Shown: piece by piece, positions 35,127 to 44,168 of the stretch
How positions within the stretch are numbered: position 1 is the stretch's first letter
How the letters are laid out: the number at the start of each line of letters is the position of its first letter
NCBI RefSeq assembly: GCF_027483985.1
Contig: NZ_JAIXTJ010000052.1
Span: 1-49,813 of the forward strand
Source: Flavobacterium sp.
GTDB lineage: Bacteria; Bacteroidota; Bacteroidia; Flavobacteriales; Flavobacteriaceae
Length of the DNA: 49,813 bases
Reading direction: 5' to 3'
Notes under the pieces: model-generated
Told to the model about the DNA's origin: nothing
Database searches by the model: none
Seen by the model: the letters and a program-made list of their open reading frames with translations, nothing else
Program-made: the position numbers and the translations under genes

Positions 35127-35417
35127 ATGATCCCAAAACCAAAAACCATTCTTCTTCTACTTTCCATAGTATTGCTACTATTACTAATTCCATTGGTAGC
35201 GATGCAATTCACTAATGAAGTCAATTGGTCGGTTATGGATTTTGTTTTGGCTGGCCTATTACTTTTTGGAACGAGTTTAGTAATTGAACTGGTTTTACAA
35301 AAAGTAAAAACTACAAAGCATCAACTACTTATTTCTGGAATTATTTTAATTTTGTTATTCTTACTGTGGGCAGAACTTGCTGTTGGACTTTTTGGTAGCC
35401 CGATTGCTGGAAATTAA
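35127..35417 (+). CDS. Small three-helix membrane protein
   Basis: This 96-residue protein has three predicted membrane helices (ILLLLSIVLLLLLIPLVAM, VMDFVLAGLLLFGTSLVIELVL, LLISGIILILLFLLWAELAVGLF) and short polar loops (NEVNWSVMD). It resembles small hypothetical membrane proteins of Flavobacteria. The next gene starts 9 bases later, suggesting co-transcription. Confidence 0.72.
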   Translation: MIPKPKTILLLLSIVLLLLLIPLVAMQFTNEVNWSVMDFVLAGLLLFGTSLVIELVLQKVKTTKHQLLISGIILILLFLLWAELAVGLFGSPIAGN

Positions 35418-35426
35418 AACTGATTT

Positions 35427-36200
35427 ATGAAAAAACATCTTTTTACTTTTCTTAGTTTTTTGGTTTTTAATGCTTCCTTTGGACAACCTAAAAGTCTAAA
35501 AGTAAACTACTTCTACCCTAAAGATTCTTTGCAATTCAATCAGCAATTTGAAGAATTAGAATACAATTATGATTATAAAACGTTCGGCAAAACAACGATG
35601 ATTGTACATTGCGAAAGTGCTTATGGTACTTTTGATTTTATTTTTAAAAAACAAATTTTCAAACTTTCAAGGATTCTTGAGTATGAAAACACCAGTGTTT
35701 CTGAAGTATTTGATTTTAAAACAAAAACTTGGAAATTAACTGACGATTCTAATCCATATCAAATTGCAACAATGAAAGTTGTTGATACTATAAACTATAG
35801 CGAGCACAATTCATTTGCATTAATTGTAGCACACGATCACGGCGGAATTATTCAAAAAGCTAAATTCCAAGATTTCGGAAATGTGGTGTATTGGCCTGAA
35901 TTTGATTATCCAAATTGCTCTATTTCAGATGAAAATAAAGACGGAATTCCTGAATTTTATTTGTCCTATTTTGGAAATAGCGATGGTTTAGACGCCAAAC
36001 CTTACAAACAAATTGTGTACACTTTTAACAATAAAAACATCGAAAAAAGCAAAGCAACCTCTTATTATCCATCAGGAAATGAAGGAGATAAATATTACAT
36101 TGAAAATGATGAAAATTGGAAAAAACTTCCCATTTCTATCCAAAAGAAAAGTCAAAACCTGATTAAAAATCATCAATTGATTTTTGAAAAAAAGAATTAA
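35427..36200 (+). CDS. Secreted protein of unknown function (possible M949_RS01915-type)
   Basis: This 257-residue protein has a signal peptide (to ~ASFGQ, residue 19). The mature part includes a Ca-loop-like SDENKDGIPEFYLSYFGNSDGLDAKPYKQIVYTF and YYPSGNEGDKYYIENDENWKKLP near the C-terminus. I associate that pattern, with low certainty, with the M949_RS01915 family labelled 'surface polysaccharide biosynthesis'. The DxNxDGxxE element suggests Ca binding. It ends 6 bases before a converging gene. Confidence 0.6.
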   Translation: MKKHLFTFLSFLVFNASFGQPKSLKVNYFYPKDSLQFNQQFEELEYNYDYKTFGKTTMIVHCESAYGTFDFIFKKQIFKLSRILEYENTSVSEVFDFKTKTWKLTDDSNPYQIATMKVVDTINYSEHNSFALIVAHDHGGIIQKAKFQDFGNVVYWPEFDYPNCSISDENKDGIPEFYLSYFGNSDGLDAKPYKQIVYTFNNKNIEKSKATSYYPSGNEGDKYYIENDENWKKLPISIQKKSQNLIKNHQLIFEKKN

Positions 36201-36205
36201 AAATG

Positions 36206-36568
36206 CTACTTTGAATAATTCTTAAAGGCATAAATCCAAATCATTCGCGATAATCTAATATTAAAAAAACTTAAGGCCAAAATTACAAATCCGATGATGA
36301 ATAAAATTCGTGCGTCAAAAAATTTATCAAAAAACCGCGAAGCAATAAAAAAAGTAATCAAGGCTTGTCCGACAGTTATCGCATAATTAACGAACATTGC
36401 GCCAAAAAAATAACCTGGTTCCTTTTCAAATTTGTAATTACAATGACTACAATAAGTATTCATTTTTGGAAATCCTACACTAAAAAAGAAACTTTTATCG
36501 GCAAAAACTTTTCCCTTTTTACAGTTGGGACATCTATTTTTAAAAATGTTTAACAGCGTTGAAAACAT
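36206..36568 (-). CDS. DUF983 zinc-ribbon membrane protein
   Basis: This 120-residue protein opens with a four-cysteine zinc-ribbon pattern: CPNCKKGKVFADKSFFF then YCSHCNYKFEKEPGYFFGAMFVNYAITVGQALITFFIA, followed by two membrane helices. The CPxCxxG...CxxC...EPGxFxGA layout is the DUF983 signature. Function unknown, inner membrane. Converges with the preceding gene. Confidence 0.9.
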   Translation of the reverse strand: MFSTLLNIFKNRCPNCKKGKVFADKSFFFSVGFPKMNTYCSHCNYKFEKEPGYFFGAMFVNYAITVGQALITFFIASRFFDKFFDARILFIIGFVILALSFFNIRLSRMIWIYAFKNYSK

Positions 36569-36660
36569 AACTTCTATTTTTTTGTAAAGGTACTAAAGAT
36601 TTGGTCTGTATATATTTTGTAAATTCGCAATGACTAACACAAAAAGGACATTTTATAAAA

Positions 36661-37527
36661 ATGAGCAAACTTCCTATTTATGGCATTTCTAATTTCAATT
36701 ACAACATTGCTAATAGTAATTTGTACATCAACTCTTTTAAAAATCATTTAAAAGAGCATAATTTTATTGAAAAACCGCACCGCCATAACTTTTATTTGTT
36801 AGTATTATTCACTCACGGAACAGGAATTCACGAAATAGATTTTGATTCTTACGAAGTAAAAAGAGGCAGCCTTTTTATGTTGCAACCAGGACAAATTCAT
36901 AATTGGAAATTATCTGGTGACAGTGACGGATACATTGTTTTTTTCTCGCAAGAAACCTATAATTTATATTTTGGAAACAAGAAAATTGAAGACTACTCCT
37001 TTTACCAATCAGCAAAGTCAAATCCTGAATTGTTTTACAACGAAGAAGAACTCAAAGAAATAGAAGTTTATTTTAACTTGATGAAAAAAGAAAGTGAAAC
37101 GGTTAATTCTAAACAGAAGGAAGCAATTTTAAATTTGCTAGACCTTATAAACATTCAAATTTCGAGAAAATATTCACCCGAAAACAATCACAAAACACCG
37201 ATTTATAATCACAAAATAAATCAATTTGAAAAGTTAATTGATACTAATTTCAAATCTGAAAAATCGCCTTCTTTTTATGCTTCTAAAATGAGCATTACTT
37301 TGAAACATCTGAACAGAATTTGCAAAACCATTCTCAATAAAACGGCTACACAACTAATTACAGAACGTATTATTCTAGAAGCCAAACGCCTATTGATCGA
37401 CCAAAACAAAGCGATTAGCCAAATTGCCGACGAACTTAATTTCGAAAACTACTCCTATTTCGCCAAACTTTTCAAAAAAGAAACTGGTATTTCTCCGAGT
37501 GATTTCAGAAGAAATTTGATTTTATAA
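36661..37527 (+). CDS. AraC-family transcriptional regulator with cupin sensor
   Basis: This 288-residue protein has an N-terminal cupin domain (~25-130, with HRHNFYLLVLFTHGTGIHEIDFDSYEVKRGSLFMLQPGQIHNW) and a C-terminal double HTH (~185-285: SPSFYASKMSITLKHLNRICKTILNKTATQLITERIILEAKRLL and KAISQIADELNFENYSYFAKLFKKETGISPSDFR). Typical of AraC regulators that bind a small ligand in the cupin. The target is unknown; no divergent partner is obvious (DUF983 is the neighbour). Confidence 0.9.
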   Translation: MSKLPIYGISNFNYNIANSNLYINSFKNHLKEHNFIEKPHRHNFYLLVLFTHGTGIHEIDFDSYEVKRGSLFMLQPGQIHNWKLSGDSDGYIVFFSQETYNLYFGNKKIEDYSFYQSAKSNPELFYNEEELKEIEVYFNLMKKESETVNSKQKEAILNLLDLINIQISRKYSPENNHKTPIYNHKINQFEKLIDTNFKSEKSPSFYASKMSITLKHLNRICKTILNKTATQLITERIILEAKRLLIDQNKAISQIADELNFENYSYFAKLFKKETGISPSDFRRNLIL

Positions 37528-37531
37528 AAAA

Positions 37532-37555
37532 ACCTCGTCAATTTCTAAACGAGGT
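37532..37555 (-). terminator. Terminator between the AraC gene and the helical-repeat gene
   Basis: ACCTCGT (37532-37538) pairs with ACGAGGT (37549-37555). On the minus strand the loop is TTAGAAATTG and a T-run follows. It mainly serves the minus-strand gene that ends at 37563. Confidence 0.75.
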
Positions 37556-37562
37556 AAAATTT

Positions 37563-39794
37563 TTATCTTCTTGCATTGAAATACTCTTCGAATGCATTAC
37601 AATTTTTATTAGACAAATCGTAATATTCACTTTCTTGAAGGCGCTTTAGCTTTTTATAATCTTCAGCGAGCCACAAGCAAAGCGCTTTAAACTTTTTAGT
37701 TTTAGAATATTTATAGGCTAATCGATAGAACTTTTTAGATAAATAACCGTTTTGAAATTCAGCTTCATCTTCCGGAAACGGTTCAACATCATAGCTAGAA
37801 ACACTGTAGCGACGCATCATCCACGAATTTCCGTTAATGGTCATATTTTTATAACCGTTGGCGATTATAAAATAATAATAATCTCTATTTTTTTCCTTAG
37901 GATTTTTAGCTTTATTTAAATATTCAATCAACTTTTGAGTGTATGAAACTTTGGTTACATAAAAAGTCTCTTTATTTTTTATAAAATCGGGTGTGTAGTT
38001 AAATGCAAAAAATGGATTTTTATCAAAACTATTACTTCCACTGCTATTGATATTCCAATTAGAATAATAGTCATTCCAGTATTTTTCATCAACTTTTTTG
38101 AAAGATTCTAATGCTTTATAGAGCTTATTCCTACGAATGTATTTTGTTCCTAATAAGTCATATAGAGAAGATTTTTCACGAATCATTCTGGCTTTTAACC
38201 ATTTATCAAATTCGGAATCATCCTTTTCTACTTTTGACTTATTAATTATACTTTCTAATTGTTTAGGCGTGTAAAGCACATCTACATAACCAAAATAGTC
38301 ATAAAAATAATCGCGGTAGGAACCACGTTTGTGCTTGCGCGATTTCCACGATATATTTGGTCCGTAATCATCATAATAACCATTTTTATCTACATCATTT
38401 ACTTTAGAAAATAAAAATGCTGCATCTGTAGTGTTTCCGAGATATTCTAACTCACGAGCTATTGCAAATAAAAACCTGTTATGATTCTTATTTTTCAATA
38501 AAATGGATTTCACTTCATTGGTAATAACTGCCTTATTTTTTGCTTGTCTTGCGGTAAGATTCAATGCTTTAATAATTTGAACATCATGTAATAAGCTGTC
38601 TTTTTCGCTAAGTTTTTTTTCTAAATTATTTATTATAATTAAACTGCTTTCATACTTTTGAGCAATAAATGATAATTGGGCTTTGCAAACCTCAATTTTA
38701 TCATTTTTCAAACTTATAGAGTTCAGAAAATTTAATAACTCATCGGCATATTTTCTATCACTATTAATTCGTTTTTCGAGTGCCTTGTATGAAAAAACGT
38801 TATCATTATTCCAATAATCTTCTTCCGAAATTGAAGGATTGAAATTGGTATAATAAGGGGTAAAAACCCAATCTTCAATTTTATTGATTTCTCTCAAAAG
38901 AATAAAAATATTAAAATCAGATTTCGGGTTTAATTCAAATGCTTTTTTAAGATAATTCAGTGCCTTATCATACTTTTTGGTTGCGGCAAATGCATAAATA
39001 TTGGCTTTTTCACTATTCGTTTTAGCGTATTTTAAAACATCATTTAGAGGAATCTCTCTATCATAATAAGAATAAATAGGAAATCTTTTATCGCTAGCAT
39101 TCGCAAAAACCTGAGCAGTATAAAAGTTTTGCAACGATTTGTCTTGTTCGACCATCGCTCTAAAATGCATGCACCAATAATTAATGCTATTTGGGTTTTT
39201 ATTAGAAATCGTGTTATAAATTGCAATCACATCTTGTTTCAAACCTCCATAAAATGCCAATCGAATTGCTAAAAATTTATAACGCAGTTTTAATTCTCCA
39301 TTTTTAGTTTTCTCTGCAAGTTTTAAAGCCTCACTTACTTTATTTCTAACTATTTTAATTTCAATAGTTTCTGCTCGTTCCCAAGGATCACTATAAAACA
39401 TGTTTGCAACTTCACAAGATTTTGCAAATTTTAAATAATTAATGGCTTCAAAATCATTTTGTTGGTATAAAAACTGAATCAATTTATTAGCATTATTTTT
39501 GCTAAACTTTTGACTTTCAATTTTGTAAACGGCTTCGATAATAGCATCAAGAGATACTTTTCCTTTGCAGTATTCAAACCAAAGTTTATCATTGGGTTGG
39601 ATAGCCTTTTCCTCGTTTAAAGAAGATGCATCATAATAATAATTAGAGGAATAATGAAAACCATCAAACGATTGACAATTAAAATGATTGCTGTCTAAAA
39701 ATCGCATTCTAATATCTTCACCGTAAGGGTAAAACCCGCAAGCAAATGATAAACTATTTACTAAAAGAAGTATAAATACTATTAATTTCTTCAT
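37563..39794 (-). CDS. Large secreted helical-repeat protein of unknown function
   Basis: This 743-residue protein has a signal peptide (LIVFILLLVNSLSFACGF, cut near residue 18) and a long Lys/Asn/Tyr-rich helical body with TPR/HAT-like pairs (KYDKALNYLKKAFELNPKSDF at ~280; KLYKALESFKKVDEKYW near 560). A Cys-Gly-Phe-Tyr-Pro-Tyr-Gly-Glu-Asp start follows the signal. I do not recognise a named family. It overlaps the upstream lipoprotein gene by 41 bases, so the two are coupled and may form an envelope complex. Composition matches its neighbours. Confidence 0.75.
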   Translation of the reverse strand: MKKLIVFILLLVNSLSFACGFYPYGEDIRMRFLDSNHFNCQSFDGFHYSSNYYYDASSLNEEKAIQPNDKLWFEYCKGKVSLDAIIEAVYKIESQKFSKNNANKLIQFLYQQNDFEAINYLKFAKSCEVANMFYSDPWERAETIEIKIVRNKVSEALKLAEKTKNGELKLRYKFLAIRLAFYGGLKQDVIAIYNTISNKNPNSINYWCMHFRAMVEQDKSLQNFYTAQVFANASDKRFPIYSYYDREIPLNDVLKYAKTNSEKANIYAFAATKKYDKALNYLKKAFELNPKSDFNIFILLREINKIEDWVFTPYYTNFNPSISEEDYWNNDNVFSYKALEKRINSDRKYADELLNFLNSISLKNDKIEVCKAQLSFIAQKYESSLIIINNLEKKLSEKDSLLHDVQIIKALNLTARQAKNKAVITNEVKSILLKNKNHNRFLFAIARELEYLGNTTDAAFLFSKVNDVDKNGYYDDYGPNISWKSRKHKRGSYRDYFYDYFGYVDVLYTPKQLESIINKSKVEKDDSEFDKWLKARMIREKSSLYDLLGTKYIRRNKLYKALESFKKVDEKYWNDYYSNWNINSSGSNSFDKNPFFAFNYTPDFIKNKETFYVTKVSYTQKLIEYLNKAKNPKEKNRDYYYFIIANGYKNMTINGNSWMMRRYSVSSYDVEPFPEDEAEFQNGYLSKKFYRLAYKYSKTKKFKALCLWLAEDYKKLKRLQESEYYDLSNKNCNAFEEYFNARR

Positions 39795-40782
39795 TGGTAT
39801 ATTGTTGAAGCGGTGCTTCGTCTAAATGAAATAAAGTTACTGTTGTTGTTGCCTCAAAATCTATATTTTTCTTTAATAAAGATATGGCTTTATCAATGGT
39901 TCCTTTGGTTACTTGTTCGTACTTAATTTTGTCACCAACTCTAATGTAGTTATCATCTACCTGTACATCTTCAGTAACTTCATACCATAAATCATCTATC
40001 TTTTTCATCTTCTTTATTAGATACTCGTGATTACTATACATTACGTTTTGAAACTGATTGTTTTGGTATAATTGCATCCAAGAATATATTGGAAGCGCAA
40101 CATCAACATGCAAAGGATATTTAGAAACATCGGTCAAATATTTGGACAATTCCTCAACATCTAAAATTGAATTTTGCTCCGGACTTTCTAACGGATTTAA
40201 TAGGTTATAACACATTAAAGTGACCTTATCAACTGGTGGAATGCCCATTTTATCGCGATACTTATATGGATACAAACGCAAAGTGCAACTAATCTCTTTA
40301 GAAGAAATTGTTTTTAGCTTTTTTAAAAAATAAAAATAATTGTCTTTAGATTTAATAGTCCAATCACAATCCATCTGAAATTCTTTAACCACAACCCTTT
40401 TTTCAAAGTCTTCTGTTTTGTATTTATTGATTAGAAAATTAATATTGTCGGCAAGTAAATCTAAATCTTTAAAACTGCTTTTCAAAAAAACTTCATTTTT
40501 GATAAAAACTGTGGGAATAATTTCAACAACAGTATCATAAATACGCATTCTATTTTTTGAAAACGGAATATTACCCATCAATTCGTTGTGCTCTACTTCA
40601 AAAAATTTGACATATAATTTTTTAGCATTAGTAGATTTCAAAATAGAATCTGATTTTTGCTCTAGTCGCCAATCACTTGCCTTCCAATAATAAAAAGCCC
40701 GCTCTACATTTTCAATTTTATTTTCATTTTTACACGAAAATAGAAGTATCGAAAGCATTCCTAAAAGCAGCATTTTTTTCAT
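39754..40782 (-). CDS. Lipoprotein with TIM-barrel-like strand motifs
   Basis: This 342-residue protein has a lipobox (LFSC, Cys17). The mature part shows a periodic strand pattern typical of (beta/alpha)8 barrels: LYVKFFEVEH, VVEIIPTVFIKNEVFL, VVVKEFQMDCDWT, ISCTLRLYPYKYR, KVTLMCYNLLNP, HVDVALPIYSWMQL. The acidic QMDCDW and MCYN segments recall glycoside-hydrolase strand ends, but no catalytic pair can be assigned. It is the first gene of the pair with the helical-repeat protein and overlaps it by 41 bases. Function unknown; possibly a glycan-active or -binding envelope lipoprotein. Confidence 0.68.
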   Translation of the reverse strand: MKKMLLLGMLSILLFSCKNENKIENVERAFYYWKASDWRLEQKSDSILKSTNAKKLYVKFFEVEHNELMGNIPFSKNRMRIYDTVVEIIPTVFIKNEVFLKSSFKDLDLLADNINFLINKYKTEDFEKRVVVKEFQMDCDWTIKSKDNYFYFLKKLKTISSKEISCTLRLYPYKYRDKMGIPPVDKVTLMCYNLLNPLESPEQNSILDVEELSKYLTDVSKYPLHVDVALPIYSWMQLYQNNQFQNVMYSNHEYLIKKMKKIDDLWYEVTEDVQVDDNYIRVGDKIKYEQVTKGTIDKAISLLKKNIDFEATTTVTLFHLDEAPLQQYTNEEINSIYTSFSK

Positions 40783-40854
40783 TGGATCAGTGATTTTTGA
40801 TATAACGTAAATTCGTATTAAAATTATATACTATTTGACTAATTTTCATAAAAA

Positions 40855-40880
40855 AACCTCGTTTATTTTTAAACGAGGTT
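40855..40880 (-). terminator. Terminator after pepD
   Basis: 10-bp perfect stem AACCTCGTTT (40855-40864) with its complement at 40871-40880 and a 6-base loop. T-run on the minus strand, 26 bases after the pepD stop. Confidence 0.85.
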
Positions 40881-40906
40881 GATTATTTTATAAAAAGATT
40901 TACTAC

Positions 40907-42370
40907 TTATTTTCTTTCTGGTATATTCTTCAAAATTTCAATTACAAAATTCCAAAATTTCTGTGAAGACGAAATACTTGCTCTTTCATCTGGACTGTGT
41001 GCACCAAGAATTGTCGGACCAAAAGAAATCATATCCATATCAGGATAGTTGGTTCCTAAAATTCCACATTCTAAACCTGCGTGACAAGCGGCAACTTTAG
41101 GTTTTGCAGCATTTTGTTTTTCATAAATATTGACTAACAAATCTAAGATTTCTGAATTAACATTAGGTGTCCAACCTGGATAACTTCCTCCAAGTGTTAC
41201 CTCACAACCAAATAACTCATAAGTAGAACGCAAAGCATTTGCTAAATCATATTTAGAACTTTCAACTGAGGAACGCGTTAAATTTTGAATCGTAATTTCA
41301 CCATCTTTAACTATGACACGAGCAATATTATTAGAAGTTTCAACCAAATCAGGAATATCAGCACTCATTCGATAAACGCCATTATGAGCAGCATAAATTC
41401 CGCGAATGAATCCTTCTTGAACTCCCAAATCCATAACTTTAGTAGGCAAATCACTTTTCACGATTTCTATAGTCAAGTTAGGTTCCATTGTTTTAAACTC
41501 GGCTTTGATATCACCAATAATTTCTTGCATGTCAAAAACAAAAGCCTCATCATACATCGACGCAACGATCACTTTGGCATTACTTTCACGCGGAATTGCA
41601 TTGCGCAAACTTCCGCCAGAGATTTCAGCAATTTGAAGACCAAAATTTTCAAATCCGTCAAATAATAAACGGTTCATAATTTTGTTGGCGTTGCCCAAAC
41701 CTTTGTGGATATCCATTCCAGAATGACCACCATTTAAACCTTTTACAGTGATTGTATATCCAACAGAACCATCAGGAGTTTCTTCTTCATTATAACTTCT
41801 ATTAGCAGTAACATCTATTCCTCCAGCACAACCAATACCGATTTCATCGTCTTCTTCGGTATCCATATTTAAAAGAATTTCTCCTTTTAAAATGCCTCCT
41901 TTAAGATTTAAAGCTCCTGTCATTCCGGTTTCTTCATCAATAGTAAAAAGCGCTTCAATTGCCGGATGAGCAATATCTTTACTTTCTAAAATTGCCATAA
42001 TCATAGCTACACCTAGACCATTATCGGCACCAAGTGTTGTGCCACGTGCACGTACCCAATCACCATCAACATACATATCGATTCCTTGAGTATCAAAGTC
42101 AAAAACGGTATCATTATTTTTTTGATGCACCATATCTAAATGACCTTGAAGGACAACGGTTTTGCGGTTTTCCATTCCTGGAGTTGCAGGTTTACGGATG
42201 ATTACATTGCGGATTTCATCTTCAAAAGTTTCTAATCCTAAACTGGTTCCGAAGTTTTTCATAAACTCAATTACACGCTCTTCTTTTTTAGATGGACGTG
42301 GTACTGCGTTTAGGTCGGCAAACTTGTTCCAAAGTGCTTTTGGTTCAAGGTTTCTAATTTCTTGGCTCAT
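40907..42370 (-). CDS. pepD: Aminoacyl-histidine dipeptidase (PepD, M20 family)
   Basis: This 487-residue cytosolic di-zinc aminopeptidase cleaves Xaa-His dipeptides such as carnosine. M20 metal motifs are LQGHLDMVHQ (His77, Asp79), TTLGADNGLG (Asp116), FTIDEETGMTGA (Glu146/147 with catalytic Glu) and, near the C-terminus, CHAGLECGIL and SFGPTILGAHSPDE. The N-terminus is AlWNKFADLNAVPRPSKKE, as in PepD. It has its own terminator and an upstream CACGAATT array. Confidence 0.93.
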   Translation of the reverse strand: MSQEIRNLEPKALWNKFADLNAVPRPSKKEERVIEFMKNFGTSLGLETFEDEIRNVIIRKPATPGMENRKTVVLQGHLDMVHQKNNDTVFDFDTQGIDMYVDGDWVRARGTTLGADNGLGVAMIMAILESKDIAHPAIEALFTIDEETGMTGALNLKGGILKGEILLNMDTEEDDEIGIGCAGGIDVTANRSYNEEETPDGSVGYTITVKGLNGGHSGMDIHKGLGNANKIMNRLLFDGFENFGLQIAEISGGSLRNAIPRESNAKVIVASMYDEAFVFDMQEIIGDIKAEFKTMEPNLTIEIVKSDLPTKVMDLGVQEGFIRGIYAAHNGVYRMSADIPDLVETSNNIARVIVKDGEITIQNLTRSSVESSKYDLANALRSTYELFGCEVTLGGSYPGWTPNVNSEILDLLVNIYEKQNAAKPKVAACHAGLECGILGTNYPDMDMISFGPTILGAHSPDERASISSSQKFWNFVIEILKNIPERK

Positions 42371-42390
42371 TATATTTTAGTTTGTTTAGA

Positions 42391-42445
42391 CACGAATTGC
42401 ACGAATTTTCACGAATTACTTTAATACGGAAATTTCACGAAATTA
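42391..42445. repeat. CACGAATT short-repeat array, copy 1
   Basis: Three exact CACGAATT copies (42391, 42400, 42410) plus a degenerate fourth near 42436, spaced 9-10 bases (the last gap is wider). The array lies directly upstream of the pepD start on its 5' side. The same motif appears upstream of the NDH-2 gene. Confidence 0.6.
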
Positions 42446-42518
42446 CGGATTGCATTATTTATTATTAAAAAAACAAAGTTACAAAGTTTAATTTCTTTGA
42501 TCGTTTTATTTTAGCTTG

Positions 42519-42812
42519 TTATTTTGGATATTTATTTGGATTTAAAAAAGTATTAAAAACCGAGATTTTATAAACAGTCTTGATTTTTTCATCGACAAAA
42601 TAGAAAATTATAAAAGGAAACTTCTTGATTGGATAACCGTGGTAATCTTTATATCGAACTTGAAACAAAGGATTTATTTTTAAAACTTCGATATGCTCTT
42701 CTAAAGTAGTATAAAAATATTCTCCTAAACCAATTTGCTTATAATCGTAGTAATCAACTGCATCTTGAATATCAAGCAATGCTCTAGGTTCAATAACAAT
42801 TTTATAATTCAT
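42519..42812 (-). CDS. RelE/ParE-type toxin
   Basis: This 97-residue protein has the ParE/RelE fold signature: YKIVIEPRALLDIQDAVDYYDYKQIGLGEYFYTTLEEHIEVLKINPLFQVRYKDYHGYPIKKFPFIIFYFVDEKIKTVYKISVFNTFLNP. These toxins either inhibit gyrase (ParE) or cut mRNA (RelE); the YYDYKQIGLGEYF segment favours ParE. Its ATG overlaps the antitoxin stop by one base, the standard antitoxin-first order. Confidence 0.87.
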   Translation of the reverse strand: MNYKIVIEPRALLDIQDAVDYYDYKQIGLGEYFYTTLEEHIEVLKINPLFQVRYKDYHGYPIKKFPFIIFYFVDEKIKTVYKISVFNTFLNPNKYPK

Positions 42813-43021
42813 TATTTCGAACTAAAACGAATTTGCTTTTTAACTTCTTCCCAAGCAAGGTAATCCTCTTTTTCAGATGAGTTTCTTCTTTCGTCCAACA
42901 AATCTTTCATTTCTTGATTAACAGAAAAGTCATTAATTAACGGCTCATAATTAAATTTTTCTATTAGCTTCAAAAAGAAACCTAATTCGTTATCAGGAAT
43001 ATTTAGGGTGATTTGTGTCAT
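42812..43021 (-). CDS. Antitoxin of the ParE/RelE pair
   Basis: This 69-residue acidic protein has an N-terminal beta strand (ITLNIPDNELGFFLKLIEKF) and a helical, charged C-terminus (EMKDLLDERRNSSEKEDYLAWEEVKKQIRF) that should wrap the toxin. No classical ribbon-helix-helix motif is obvious, although the start MTQITLNIPDNE resembles such families. Overlaps the toxin start by one base. Confidence 0.8.
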   Translation of the reverse strand: MTQITLNIPDNELGFFLKLIEKFNYEPLINDFSVNQEMKDLLDERRNSSEKEDYLAWEEVKKQIRFSSK

Positions 43022-43105
43022 AAATAATAAAATTGATTCACAAATTTACAAAAAAAGAATTAGGAGTTCTTTAATTATAAGTATTTTTATGCCAAATTTA
43101 ATAAT

Positions 43106-44167
43106 GTGCAACGCAAATACATTCTCCCAATATTTCTTCTATTTCAGATTTTATTTCTGAAGATAATTGCTTTTTTTCCTGAAACGGTTGAACGTATTTA
43201 TAGTAATAGTTTGTATGTTTATATTTCTAGAATTTCACAATCGCTTTTAGGAAAAATTCCTTTTTCTGTTGGAGATGTAATTTATGGACTATTGATTGTT
43301 TATTTACTGATTCAACTTTGGAAAACTAGAAAATCGTGGCGATTGCAATGGAAAAATAATCTATTGAAAATTATTAATGTTTTGTCAGTGGCTTATTTTC
43401 TGTTTCATTTTTTATGGGCTTTTAATTATTACAGAGTTCCATTGTTTGAAAAAATGAGTATTCAACGCGAATATTCTGATGATGATTTGTATCGTTTTAC
43501 AGAGAAGTTAATTGCTAAAACCAATGAAGTTCATTTTAAAATTACGAAGGATAAAAACCTAAAAGTTAGTGTTCCGTATTCACAAGATTCGATTTTTAAT
43601 ATGAGCCAAAATGGATATGATCATTTGGGAAATCAATATTCTTTTTTCAAATATGAAACTCCGAGTAAAAAAAAATCGTTGTTTAGTTTGCCTTTGACTT
43701 ATATGGGATTTGGTGGTTATTTAAATCCGTTTACAAATGAAGCACAAGTGAATGATAGAATTCCGATGGTTGGATTTCCGATGACGATTAATCACGAAAT
43801 GGCACATCAAATGGGTTTTGCGAGTGAAAGTGAATGTAATTTTATAGGATTTTTAGCAAGTATTAAAAACGACGATTTGTATTTTCAATATTCGGCTTAT
43901 CAATATGCTTTGCGTTCTTGCTTAAATATTATTGGCATAAAAAGTGAATCTAAATTTGAGTACTTCAAAAACAAAATCAATCCGGGAATTATAGAAAATT
44001 ACAAGGAAAGTGAAGTTTTTTGGAAAAGTTATGACACTATAATTGATAAAGGTTTTCACGCTTTTTATAATCAATTTTTAAAAATGAATCAGCAAAAAGA
44101 CGGTTTAGAAAGTTATAGTAAATATGTGGATTTGCTGATTAATTATTATGCGAAAAAAGAATTGTAA
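43106..44167 (+). CDS. DUF3810 membrane protein with HExxH metallopeptidase motif
   Basis: This 353-residue protein has three N-terminal membrane helices (LPIFLLFQILFLKIIAFF, VGDVIYGLLIVYLLIQLW and NVLSVAYFLFHFLWAFNYY), then a domain with zinc-protease-type motif INHEMAHQMGFASESECN (HEMAH, His230-His234, with a downstream Glu likely as third ligand) and a Tyr-rich helical C-terminus. DUF3810 members are broadly present in Bacteroidota. Peptidase activity is inferred from the motif, not established. Divergent from the toxin-antitoxin pair. Confidence 0.88.
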   Translation: MQRKYILPIFLLFQILFLKIIAFFPETVERIYSNSLYVYISRISQSLLGKIPFSVGDVIYGLLIVYLLIQLWKTRKSWRLQWKNNLLKIINVLSVAYFLFHFLWAFNYYRVPLFEKMSIQREYSDDDLYRFTEKLIAKTNEVHFKITKDKNLKVSVPYSQDSIFNMSQNGYDHLGNQYSFFKYETPSKKKSLFSLPLTYMGFGGYLNPFTNEAQVNDRIPMVGFPMTINHEMAHQMGFASESECNFIGFLASIKNDDLYFQYSAYQYALRSCLNIIGIKSESKFEYFKNKINPGIIENYKESEVFWKSYDTIIDKGFHAFYNQFLKMNQQKDGLESYSKYVDLLINYYAKKEL

Positions 44168-44168
44168 T

